Below, in pieces: positions 1 through 6,847 of a stretch of DNA of 10,051 nt; within the stretch, counting starts at the first letter, position 1, and every line of letters starts with the position of its first letter. The DNA lies in contig CAIUCF010000586.1 of NCBI GenBank assembly GCA_903897565.1, forward strand, positions 1 through 10,051, given 5' to 3'. This DNA is from an uncultured Rhodospirillales bacterium. GTDB lineage: Bacteria; Pseudomonadota; Alphaproteobacteria; ATCC43930; CGMCC-115725. The translations under genes and the position numbers were made by a program. Under the pieces are notes generated by a model. The model had not been told where the DNA came from and ran no database searches. It saw nothing but the letters and a program-made list of their open reading frames with translations.

Positions 1-2
1 CG

Positions 3-1145
3 GCGGTGACGCTCGGCAGCCGCGAAGCGCGTCTGGTGCGCGTCATTACCGCGAGCGCCGAGCGGGTTACACCACCCTGCCGTCATTTCGGCCGCTGTGG
101 TGGCTGCGCGGTCCAACACCTCGACCACGAGGCCTATCTGCGCTTCAAGCGCAATCTGATCCTCGACGCGCTGCGTCGCCAGGGGCTCGGCGACGTCGAA
201 ATTGCCGAGACTGCGGTATCGCCGCCGCAGAGCCGGCGGCGCGCCAGTATGGAGGCCCTGCGGCTCGGCGGGAAACTGACCCTGGGCTTCCATGGTCGCG
301 CGGCCCACACCGTGATCGACGTTGCCGAATGCCCGGTACTCGACCCGGGGCTCGTCGCTGTGCTCGGTCCGACGAGGCAGCTTCTACCGCAGTTTCTCAA
401 GTCGGGAGAGCGGGCGAATGTGGTTCTGACGATGCTCGATCGCGGCGTCGATATCGGGTTGGTGCTGCCGCGCGAGCCCGATCTTGCCGGGCTGGAAGCG
501 CTCTCCGCTTTCGCCGAAGCCCAGGATCTGTGCCGATTATGGTGGCGGGCCGGCAACGCGCCGGCGATCCCCGCGGCGATTCGTCGGGCGCCGACGACCC
601 TGCTCGGCGGGCTGGCGGTCACGGCGCCGATGGGCGGGTTTCTCCAGGCGACGCGAGCCGGGGAGGCGACATTGGTCGCCGAGGTGATGCGGGCACTGGC
701 CGGCAACGGTGTCGTCGCCGATCTGTTTGCCGGCATGGGCACGTTTTCGCTGCCGCTCGCCGTGGCGGGCAAGATCGTCCACGGGGTCGAGGCCGATGCG
801 GAGGCCATTGCCGCACTGTCGGCTGCAGGCCATGCCGCCCGGCTCACCGGCTTGACGACCGAACGCCGCGATCTCGACGCGCGCCCGCTGCTGGAGTCCG
901 AACTCAAGCGCTACGACGCGGTGGTCTTCGACCCGCCGCGCGCCGGGGCGCGGGCACAGACGGAGCTGCTCGCCCGATCCGATGTCCGCACTGCGGTTGC
1001 CGTGTCGTGTAATCCGGCGACCTATGCCCGCGACGCCGCGATCCTGGTCGCGGGCGGCTGGCGTCATGAGCGGGTCACCCCGGTCGATCAGTTCCTATGG
1101 TCGTCCCATATCGAACTGGTCGGCGTGTTCAGCCGCGGGTCTTGA
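3..1145 (+). CDS. Class I SAM-dependent RNA (uracil-5-)methyltransferase, RlmD/RumA-like, 5' end missing
   Basis: Methylates C5 of a uridine in RNA using S-adenosylmethionine; relatives act on 23S rRNA (RlmD, RlmC) or tRNA (TrmA). Numbering from the GTG at 6, four cysteines at 25, 31, 34 (C-X5-C-G-G-C) and 109 match the [4Fe-4S] ligands of RlmD, which TrmA lacks. A Rossmann methyltransferase domain follows: SAM loop DLFAGMGTFSLPLA near 239-252, DPPRAGA near 304-310, catalytic Cys335 in SCNPAT, and general-base Glu370 in HIELV. The frame stays open to the left edge and only the tail of the expected N-terminal TRAM domain is present, so the GTG at 6 is probably an internal valine and some 40 residues lie outside the window. 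The 3' end overlaps the convergent flavodoxin gene by 17 bp. The family is certain; whether the target is U1939 or another uridine cannot be read from the sequence. Confidence 0.93.
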   Translation, partial: AVTLGSREARLVRVITASAERVTPPCRHFGRCGGCAVQHLDHEAYLRFKRNLILDALRRQGLGDVEIAETAVSPPQSRRRASMEALRLGGKLTLGFHGRAAHTVIDVAECPVLDPGLVAVLGPTRQLLPQFLKSGERANVVLTMLDRGVDIGLVLPREPDLAGLEALSAFAEAQDLCRLWWRAGNAPAIPAAIRRAPTTLLGGLAVTAPMGGFLQATRAGEATLVAEVMRALAGNGVVADLFAGMGTFSLPLAVAGKIVHGVEADAEAIAALSAAGHAARLTGLTTERRDLDARPLLESELKRYDAVVFDPPRAGARAQTELLARSDVRTAVAVSCNPATYARDAAILVAGGWRHERVTPVDQFLWSSHIELVGVFSRGS

Positions 1146-1704
1146 CTGCGTAGCCGGCAACCCGGGCGCCGAACAGCCGCGCTGTGGCGAGGTCGCCGGG
1201 GAAGGGGCCCTCATCCGGCGTGGCGTCGGCCGGTGACTGCGCGACGAGGCCGGAGAACGAGCCGAAGAAGTTGATGTCGTTGCGCTGCGCCGTTTTCTGG
1301 CTCGACGGCATCATGCCGGTGCCGATCCAGATCATGCCGTGCTGCATCGCCAGGGTCATCAGGTAGGCGATGGTCATCGGCTTGTCGCCGATCGGACTCG
1401 CGGAATTGGTGAAGCCGGCGGCGATCTTGTCCTTCCAGCTGTGGGTGAACCAAGGCTTCGAGCTGGCATCGGCGAATTTCTTGAACTGCCACGCCGGCCC
1501 CGCCATGTAGGTCGGCGAGCCGAAGATGATGGCGTCGGCGGCAGCCAGCTCGGCCCAGTCGGCGTCGCCGATCTCGCCCTCGGCGCTGATCGCGATCAGC
1601 GAAGCCGAGGCGCCCGCGGTTTCCGCCGCGCCTTCAAGCACCGCCTGCGCCTGCTTCGTCGTGTGGCCGTAGCCGCTGAAAAAGACCACCGCAATCTTCG
1701 CCAT
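1129..1704 (-). CDS. Flavodoxin-fold NAD(P)H-dependent oxidoreductase, WrbA-like
   Basis: A 191-residue, single-domain flavodoxin-fold protein, probably FMN-binding and reducing quinones or similar acceptors in the cytosol. It opens with a beta strand and a phosphate-binding loop, SGYGHT at residues 10-15, where WrbA proteins have a similar loop. A second flavin-contacting loop, GSPTYMAGP, lies at 62-70, where WrbA has GTPTRFGNM. The substituted second loop is why I call it WrbA-like rather than wrbA. Length fits the family (about 190-200). I chose the ATG at 1704 because the protein then begins directly with the first strand (MAKIAVVFF); an in-frame GTG at 1731 would add nine unlikely residues. 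It is the last gene of the minus-strand run, 63 bp after sppA, and its 3' end overlaps the convergent methyltransferase gene. Substrate unknown. Confidence 0.88.
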   Translation of the reverse strand: MAKIAVVFFSGYGHTTKQAQAVLEGAAETAGASASLIAISAEGEIGDADWAELAAADAIIFGSPTYMAGPAWQFKKFADASSKPWFTHSWKDKIAAGFTNSASPIGDKPMTIAYLMTLAMQHGMIWIGTGMMPSSQKTAQRNDINFFGSFSGLVAQSPADATPDEGPFPGDLATARLFGARVAGYAVKTRG

Positions 1705-1728
1705 TACGCACACGCCTGCAGTATTGGA

Positions 1729-1741
1729 CACCCTAGGGGTG
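1729..1741. repeat. Short perfect inverted repeat between sppA and the flavodoxin gene
   Basis: CACCC-TAG-GGGTG, a 5-bp stem with a 3-nt loop, sits in the 63-bp gap between the sppA stop and the flavodoxin ATG. On the minus strand no T-run follows it, so it is not a standard terminator. It overlaps a weak promoter-like pair (TTGTCG, 18 nt, TAGGGT) that could serve the flavodoxin gene. It may be chance. Confidence 0.25.
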
Positions 1742-1767
1742 CTTGATAGTCGACGACAATTCCGCCG

Positions 1768-3525
1768 TCAGCGCGACAACAGATAAGGCGGCATCGCGGC
1801 ACGGGCGTCCGGGTCGAATGCCATCCGCGCCATGGTGAGCACGGTGTCCAAGCCGACCATCGCTTTGCGCCCTTGCAAAGGATTGCCGCTGCTCTCGGAA
1901 AGCACTTCTTGGACGAGCTGCGACAGCGACTTGGCCGGCGGGAAGGCCACCAGAGCGACAGTGTCGTCGTCACTCGCCTTGACGGCCTTCTTGGCCCATG
2001 ACACCGCGGTATCGAGCCCACCCAACGCATCGACGAGCCCGTTCTGCGACGCCTGGATCCCGGTCCAGACATGGCCACGGCCGATGGCGTCAACCTGCTC
2101 GACGGTCAGATGACGGCCGGCCGCGACCCGCGAGATGAACGTATGATAGCTCTGGTCGAGCATCGCCTCGGTATGACGACGCTGCTCCGGCGTAAAGCGC
2201 GCCGTCGAGGTGCCGATATCGGCGTTCTGACCATAGGCGACATGATCCCAGGTCAGCCCGATTTTCTGCCACAGCCCATCGAACACGATTTTGCCGCCAA
2301 AGACACCGATCGATCCGGTGATGGTGCCGGGCTCGGCGATGATCTTGTCGGCGCCGGTGGCGATGTAATAGCCGCCGGATGCCGCGGTGTCGCCCATGCT
2401 GACGATCACCGGCTTGCCTTTCATCCGCGCGCGCTGGGTTGCCCGCCAGATGGTCTCCGAGGCGACGTCGGAGCCGCCGGGGCTGTCGATACGCAGGATG
2501 ATGGCGCGGATCCGGCTGTCGTCGACCGCGGCGTTGATCGCCGCGACGAGGTCGCCGCTCCTGACCCCGTCCGATTTCGAGAACGGGCGATCATCGTCGC
2601 TACCCGAGGAGATCATGCCGACGGCGCGGATGAGGGCGACGCGCAGATTGGGGCGGGGCGCTGCCGCAGCCGCAACTCGCGCATAGGTGTTGAAGTCGAC
2701 GAACGCGGCATCCGCACCGGCCTTGTCCAGGGCTTGCTGGTCGAATTCGTCATGGTATCCGATTTGGTCGATCAGATGGTTGTTGAGGGCTTCGTCGGTC
2801 AGGAACGGACCGGAATCGATCAGGCTGCGGACCTTGTCCTCGCCGAGCCCGCGATCCTTGGCGATGCCGGCGACGAGCTGGTCGTAGAGCGAATGGACGA
2901 GGCCGTCGAGCGCGGTGCGATCGGAGGGCAGCAGCTTGGTCTCCGTCAACTGCGTCATGGCACTCTTGAACTCGCCGCGACGTGAGAAATCGGCCTCGAT
3001 GCCGAGTTTGTCGAGCGTGCCCTTCAGGAACGGTGTCTCCATGTCGAGACCGGTGAGCCCGAGATTGCCGATCGGCTGCAGCCAAATCTTATCGAAGCCG
3101 CTGAGCAGGTAATAGTTGACCGAACCGCCGCCGATGTCGCCGATGCTCTCGGCGAAGCCGTAGGCGAACTTGCCCTTCGCCCGGAAACCGGCCAGCGCGT
3201 CGCGGAATTCCTGGACTTGGGCGAAGCCGAGGCCAGAATCGCCGGCCGTCGCGACCAGTCCCTTGATCCGATCGTCGGAGGCAGCGGCCTTGATCGTCTT
3301 GATCAGGGTCTGGAAGCTCTGGCCCTGATCGCCGGTGATCCGGCGCAGCGGGTCGAGCCGCGCTTCGGTGAAGCTCTCGTTGAGATCGAGCTTGAGCACC
3401 GACGCTTCGGCGATCCGCGGTGCGGCGTGGCGATGGCTGAACACGTAACCGGCGTAGACGGCCAGCACGAGGAGCACGACAGTAAAGAAGCCGATGATGG
3501 CGAAGAACCACGTGACGAAGCGCAT
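1768..3525 (-). CDS. sppA: Signal peptide peptidase SppA, long (67K) type
   Basis: Membrane-anchored serine protease that degrades signal peptides left in the membrane after secretion. The 585-residue protein has one N-terminal membrane segment (about residues 5-29, hydrophobic) and then two homologous S49 peptidase halves, as in the E. coli protease IV type. The Ser-Lys dyad is intact and split between the halves: Lys187 in RRGEFKSAM of the N-terminal half, matching E. coli Lys209, and Ser383 in GDTAASGGYYIA of the C-terminal half, matching Ser409. The conserved tail motif ITGSIGVFGGK follows the serine. Length fits the long form (about 580-620), not the short single-domain form. The ATG at 3525 is preferred over the adjacent in-frame TTG at 3528; a GGGAA element lies upstream. 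It follows aroC by 69 bp on the same strand and is probably co-transcribed. Confidence 0.95.
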   Translation of the reverse strand: MRFVTWFFAIIGFFTVVLLVLAVYAGYVFSHRHAAPRIAEASVLKLDLNESFTEARLDPLRRITGDQGQSFQTLIKTIKAAASDDRIKGLVATAGDSGLGFAQVQEFRDALAGFRAKGKFAYGFAESIGDIGGGSVNYYLLSGFDKIWLQPIGNLGLTGLDMETPFLKGTLDKLGIEADFSRRGEFKSAMTQLTETKLLPSDRTALDGLVHSLYDQLVAGIAKDRGLGEDKVRSLIDSGPFLTDEALNNHLIDQIGYHDEFDQQALDKAGADAAFVDFNTYARVAAAAAPRPNLRVALIRAVGMISSGSDDDRPFSKSDGVRSGDLVAAINAAVDDSRIRAIILRIDSPGGSDVASETIWRATQRARMKGKPVIVSMGDTAASGGYYIATGADKIIAEPGTITGSIGVFGGKIVFDGLWQKIGLTWDHVAYGQNADIGTSTARFTPEQRRHTEAMLDQSYHTFISRVAAGRHLTVEQVDAIGRGHVWTGIQASQNGLVDALGGLDTAVSWAKKAVKASDDDTVALVAFPPAKSLSQLVQEVLSESSGNPLQGRKAMVGLDTVLTMARMAFDPDARAAMPPYLLSR

Positions 3526-3594
3526 CAATTCTGTTCCCGCTCTGGAGGCTTGGCGCGTACCGGCCGCGCCGTGACAGTCAATTGGCCCGGTAGG

Positions 3595-4683
3595 CTATCG
3601 GGAACCGGCCAACCCGCCGCATTGCCCGCGATGCATGAGCATGGCGTCGGCGAGGACGCAGGCGACCATCGCCTCTGCGACCGGCACCGCACGGATGCCG
3701 ACGCAGGGATCATGCCGGCCGATTGTGGCAATCGTGGTCTCCGCGCCGGCCGAGGTGATGGTCTGGCGTTCGCTCAGGATCGAGCTCGTCGGCTTGACGG
3801 CGAAGCGGAGAATGATGTCCTGCCCCGTCGAAATCCCGCCGAGGATGCCGCCGGCATGGTTCGACAGGAATACCGGCTTGCCGTCGACAATCCGGATCTC
3901 GTCGGCATTATCTTCGCCCGACAGCGCCGCCGCGGCGAACCCATCGCCGATCTCCACGCCCTTGACCGCGTTGATGGTCATCAAGGCCGCAGTCAGTTCC
4001 GAATCGAGCTTGCGATAGAGCGGCTGTCCCCAGCCCGCAGGCACACCCGAGGCGATGACCTCGATGACCGCGCCGGCCGAGGAGCCGGACTTGCGGACAC
4101 CGTCAAGATAGTCGGCCCATTCTGCTGCAGCGACAGGGTCGGCGCAGAAGAAGGGATTGCGGTCGACCTCTTCCCAGTCCCAGCGGCTGCGGTCGATCAC
4201 GCGCGGGCCCATCTGGATCAATGCCCCGCGAATGCTGATGCCGTCGCCGAGCACCTTGCGCGCGACGCCGCCGGCGGCGACGCGGCAGGCGGTTTCGCGC
4301 GCCGAGGACCGGCCACCGCCGCGATAATCGCGGATGCCGTATTTGGCCCAATAAGTGTAGTCGGCGTGGCCGGGACGGAACTTGTCCTTGATGTCGCCGT
4401 AATCCTTGGAGCGCTGGTCGGTGTTCTCGATCTCCAGCGCGATCGGGGTTCCGGTCGTCTGCCCTTCGAATACGCCCGACAGGATGCGGACGAGATCAGC
4501 CTCGCGGCGTTGCGTGGTGAAGCGCGACTGGCCCGGCTTGCGACGATCCAGATGATGCTGGAGATCGGCTTCCGACAAGGCGAGCCGTGGCGGCACGCCG
4601 TCGACGACGCAGCCGATCGCCGGTCCGTGGCTTTCACCCCAGGTCGTGACGCAGAACGCCGTACCGAAGCTGTTCCCGGCCAT
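3595..4683 (-). CDS. aroC: Chorismate synthase
   Basis: Converts 5-enolpyruvylshikimate-3-phosphate to chorismate, the last common step to aromatic amino acids, folates and quinones. It needs reduced FMN. All three family signatures are present in the 362-residue protein: GESHGPAIGCVVDGVP at 16-31 with His19; GGRSSARETACRVAAGGVARK from about 123 to 143; and the C-terminal RHDPCVGIRAVPVAEAM from 323. The second conserved histidine is His106 in RPGHADYTY. The FMN loop SNHAGGILGGISTG is at 274-287. Length equals the bacterial norm (about 360), with no truncation. The ATG at 4683 is only 7 bp after the fabI stop, and no strong ribosome binding site separates them, so translation is probably coupled to fabI. 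No flavin reductase domain is attached, as expected for a bacterial monofunctional enzyme. Confidence 0.97.
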   Translation of the reverse strand: MAGNSFGTAFCVTTWGESHGPAIGCVVDGVPPRLALSEADLQHHLDRRKPGQSRFTTQRREADLVRILSGVFEGQTTGTPIALEIENTDQRSKDYGDIKDKFRPGHADYTYWAKYGIRDYRGGGRSSARETACRVAAGGVARKVLGDGISIRGALIQMGPRVIDRSRWDWEEVDRNPFFCADPVAAAEWADYLDGVRKSGSSAGAVIEVIASGVPAGWGQPLYRKLDSELTAALMTINAVKGVEIGDGFAAAALSGEDNADEIRIVDGKPVFLSNHAGGILGGISTGQDIILRFAVKPTSSILSERQTITSAGAETTIATIGRHDPCVGIRAVPVAEAMVACVLADAMLMHRGQCGGLAGSR

Positions 4684-4690
4684 CTTTGGC

Positions 4691-5503
4691 TCAGACGGTG
4701 GTGATGTCGGGTGCGTCGACCGCCTTCATGCCGACGACATGATAGCCGCAATCGACATGATGGACCTCACCGGTCGCCCCGGCGCCGAGATCGCTCAGGA
4801 AGTACAGACCGGCGCCGCCGACGTCTTCGAGGGTGGTGTTGCGGCGCAGCGGCGCGTTGTACTGGTTCCACTTCAGGATATAGCGGAAATCGCCGATGCC
4901 CGAGGCGGCCAGCGTCTTGACCGGGCCGGCGGAGATGGCATTGACGCGGATGGCGTCGACGCCGAGATCGGCGGCGAGATAGCGCACGCTGGCCTCGAGT
5001 GCGGCCTTGGCGACGCCCATCACGTTGTAGTTCGGCATCACCTTCTCGGCGCCGTAATAGGTGAGGGTGAGCAGGCTGCCGCCCTTGGTCATCAGCGGCG
5101 CGGCAAGCCGGCACACTTCGGTGAAGGAGAAGCAGGAGATATCCATGGTCCGCAGGAAATTTCCACGGCTGGTATCGACGTAGCGACCCTTCAGCTCTTC
5201 CTTGTCGGAGAAGCCTATCGCGTGAACGACGAAATCGAGGCTGCCCCATTGTTCGGCGATCGTCTCGAAAACCTTGGCCGTGCTGGCGGCGTCAGTGACG
5301 TCGCATTCCAGGACCAGGGTCGAGCCGATTCCGGCCGCGAGCGGGCGGACCCGCTTTTCCAGGGCTTCACCCTGAAAGGTGAAGGCAATCTCGCCACCCT
5401 GGGCATGGATCGCGGCGGCGATACCCCAGGCGAGGGACCGGTCGTTGGCGACCCCCATGATCAATCCACGCTTGCCGGCCATAAGATTACCCTGGGTCGC
5501 CAT
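4691..5503 (-). CDS. fabI: Enoyl-[acyl-carrier-protein] reductase (NADH), FabI
   Basis: Reduces trans-2-enoyl-ACP in the last step of each type II fatty acid elongation cycle; a short-chain dehydrogenase/reductase fold of 270 residues. The nucleotide-binding stretch GVANDRSLAWGIA (17-29) is the FabI version of the SDR glycine motif. The FabI active site Y-X9-Y-X6-K is present: Tyr149 (E. coli Tyr146), Tyr159 (Tyr156) and Lys166 (Lys163) around MPNYNVMGVAK. Gly97 in HAIGF corresponds to E. coli Gly93, the position whose change gives triclosan resistance, so this copy looks of the sensitive type. The ATG at 5503 is chosen because GAGAGGG at 5514-5520 ends 10 nt upstream; an internal ATG at 5482 has no such site. 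It heads a fabI-aroC pair and lies 161 bp from the preceding oxidoreductase gene. Confidence 0.96.
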   Translation of the reverse strand: MATQGNLMAGKRGLIMGVANDRSLAWGIAAAIHAQGGEIAFTFQGEALEKRVRPLAAGIGSTLVLECDVTDAASTAKVFETIAEQWGSLDFVVHAIGFSDKEELKGRYVDTSRGNFLRTMDISCFSFTEVCRLAAPLMTKGGSLLTLTYYGAEKVMPNYNVMGVAKAALEASVRYLAADLGVDAIRVNAISAGPVKTLAASGIGDFRYILKWNQYNAPLRRNTTLEDVGGAGLYFLSDLGAGATGEVHHVDCGYHVVGMKAVDAPDITTV

Positions 5504-5525
5504 ACTCTCACTGCCCTCTCGAAAG

Positions 5526-5555
5526 ATTATCGTGGCCGGATGCGGCGCGAGCGAA
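5526..5555 (-). promoter_or_regulatory. Candidate fabI promoter
   Basis: On the minus strand GATAAT (5526-5531) matches five of six -10 consensus bases, and TTCGCT (5550-5555) lies 18 nt upstream as a poor -35 (three of six). The -10 ends 22 nt before the fabI ATG, giving a short leader that contains the GAGAGGG ribosome binding site. It falls in the only sizeable gap upstream of fabI-aroC. The -35 is weak, so this is a by-eye candidate. Confidence 0.35.
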
Positions 5556-5563
5556 CTCGGCGC
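5545..5563. repeat. Inverted repeat over the candidate fabI -35 region
   Basis: GCGCGAG-CGAA-CTCGGCGC forms a 7-bp G+C-rich stem with one bulged G and a 4-nt loop (UUCG when read on the minus strand). It covers the candidate -35 of fabI, so it could be an operator or a leader hairpin. It could also be a 3' hairpin of the upstream oxidoreductase mRNA, although no T-run follows. G+C-rich DNA gives such stems by chance fairly often. Confidence 0.3.
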
Positions 5564-5620
5564 GGACCTCGCCCTGACGTTGGAACCGCGGATGCTACAC
5601 GAAACACCCGCCGGGGCGAA

Positions 5621-5641
5621 AGAGCGGTTCTCGGAGAGCGG
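5621..5641. repeat. Direct repeat AGAGCGG x2 between the oxidoreductase and fabI
   Basis: Two exact copies of AGAGCGG at 5621-5627 and 5635-5641 are spaced 14 bp start to start in the 161-bp gap, about 120 bp upstream of the fabI start. The rest of the gap shows only the candidate promoter and inverted repeat listed separately. A regulator site is possible but unproven. Confidence 0.25.
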
Positions 5642-5664
5642 CCCTGCGACCGTCGGACCAGTGC

Positions 5665-6780
5665 TCAGGCTAGCATTGCCGCGACATATTCTGCGATCGC
5701 CAGCGACGCGGTAAGCCCGGGCGACTCGATCCCGAACAGATTGACGATCTGCGGCACGCCGTGAACGATGACGCCGTCGATTCGAAAATCGGCGGCGGGA
5801 GCCCCCGGCGCCGAAATCTTGGGCCGGATGCCGCTATAGCCGGGCAGCAGAGCGCCATCGGCGAGATCGGGCCAGTAGCGGCGGATTGCCGGATAGAACC
5901 GGACGGCGCGCGCGGGGTCGACGGCATAGTCGATGGAGTCGACCCATTCGACATCGGGCCCAAAGCGGGCCTGGCCGCCGAGATCGAGGGTCAGGTGGAT
6001 GCCGAGTCCGCCCGGCTCGGGTACGGGATAGATCAGATGCCGGAACGGGCTCGTGTGGCCGAGGCTGAAATACGAGCCTTTGCAGAGATAGGGCCGCGGG
6101 ATTGCCGCTGACGGGAAGCCGGCGATGGCGGCGGCCAGTGCGGGCGCGCCGAGCCCTGCGGCGTTGATCAACAGCCGACAGCCAAGAGCCAGCGGCATCT
6201 CCCCGCCGGTCTCCAGCACGAGCCCATCATCCGTCAGCGCGCCGGCGACGATCGGGGTCCGGCAGACGATCGTCGCGCCGGCCGCTTCGGAATCGGCCTG
6301 ATAAGCCTGCATCAGAGAATGGCTGTCGATGATCCCCGTCGATGGCGAATACAGCCCGGCCGTGGCACGCAGTGCCGGCTCCAGGGCGAGGATGCCTCGA
6401 GCATCGAGCCTCTCCAGGTCCGTCACGCCGTTACCGGCGGCCGCCGCGCGAATGCCGCCGAGGACTGCCGTTTCGTCGTCATTGGTGGCGACAATCAGCT
6501 TGCCGATCGCGCGATGCGGAATCCCGCGGTCGGCGCAATAGTGATAAAGGAGCGGCCGCCCTTCGGTGCAGAGCCGCGCCTTGAGGCTGCCCCGAGGGTA
6601 GTAGATACCGGCATGGATGACCTCGCTGTTGCGCGACGAGGTCTCACTGCCGATCATGGACCCGGCTTCGAGCACCAGAACATCGCGTCCCGCCATGGCG
6701 AGTGCCCGTGCGATCGCCAGGCCGACGACGCCGGCCCCGGCGACGACGATGTCGGCATGTTCCGACGCTGCTGCGGTCAC
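5665..6780 (-). CDS. FAD-dependent oxidoreductase of the L-2-hydroxyglutarate oxidase/dehydrogenase (LhgO) family
   Basis: DAO-fold flavoenzyme that probably oxidises a 2-hydroxy acid such as L-2-hydroxyglutarate. Numbered from GTG 6780 (371 residues), the FAD dinucleotide loop GAGVVG is at 15-20 with ribose-binding Glu38 at the end of the second strand (VLVLEAG). The segment SRNSEVIHAGIYYP at about 49-62 is typical of the LhgO/L2HGDH group, and KARLCTEGRPLLYHYC and GKLIVA follow in the order seen in those enzymes. The C-terminal FAD motif NLFGIESPGLTASLAIAEYV is intact. Start: GTG at 6780 has GGGA six bases upstream and gives a typical short N-terminus; an in-frame TTG at 6792 would add four residues but has no spaced ribosome binding site. 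It lies 161 bp before fabI and 67 bp after the kinase gene. Other DAO-family substrates (amino acids, other hydroxy acids) are not excluded. Confidence 0.88.
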   Translation of the reverse strand: MTAAASEHADIVVAGAGVVGLAIARALAMAGRDVLVLEAGSMIGSETSSRNSEVIHAGIYYPRGSLKARLCTEGRPLLYHYCADRGIPHRAIGKLIVATNDDETAVLGGIRAAAAGNGVTDLERLDARGILALEPALRATAGLYSPSTGIIDSHSLMQAYQADSEAAGATIVCRTPIVAGALTDDGLVLETGGEMPLALGCRLLINAAGLGAPALAAAIAGFPSAAIPRPYLCKGSYFSLGHTSPFRHLIYPVPEPGGLGIHLTLDLGGQARFGPDVEWVDSIDYAVDPARAVRFYPAIRRYWPDLADGALLPGYSGIRPKISAPGAPAADFRIDGVIVHGVPQIVNLFGIESPGLTASLAIAEYVAAMLA

Positions 6781-6826
6781 GGCCGTTCCCAACTTCTGGA
6801 CATTCGGCAGTGTTAACAGGAGTGCG

Positions 6827-6844
6827 CCCGGGAATAAACCCGGG
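6827..6844 (-). terminator. Hairpin just after the kinase stop codon; possible weak terminator
   Basis: CCCGGG-AATAAA-CCCGGG is a perfect 6-bp G+C stem with a 6-nt A/T loop, starting three bases after the kinase stop codon (6848-6850) on the minus strand. No T-run follows, so it is not a classical intrinsic terminator. It may slow polymerase or protect the 3' end of the kinase mRNA, and may uncouple the kinase from the oxidoreductase gene that follows. Confidence 0.35.
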
Positions 6845-6847
6845 TGG

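Noticed and set aside
134..907. Open frame of 257 codons on the - strand inside the RNA methyltransferase gene
   Set aside because: Low-complexity Ser/Arg/Ala product antisense to a gene with full catalytic motifs.
2071..2985. Open frame of 304 codons on the + strand inside sppA
   Set aside because: Antisense shadow of sppA; no domain or start signal of its own.
3560..3581. TTGACT (minus strand, 3576-3581) as a -35 box for a separate sppA promoter
   Set aside because: It matches five of six -35 bases, but no acceptable -10 lies 16-18 nt downstream (TACGCG-like only), so the promoter is not supported.
3217..4704. Open frame of 495 codons on the + strand across the sppA 5' end and aroC
   Set aside because: It is entirely antisense to two certain genes with intact family motifs, its product is rich in G, D, A and R without any recognisable domain, and long antisense frames are expected in DNA this rich in G+C.
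4646..5764. Open frame of 372 codons on the + strand over fabI
   Set aside because: Antisense to fabI, whose catalytic residues and length are all correct; the frame shows no protein family.
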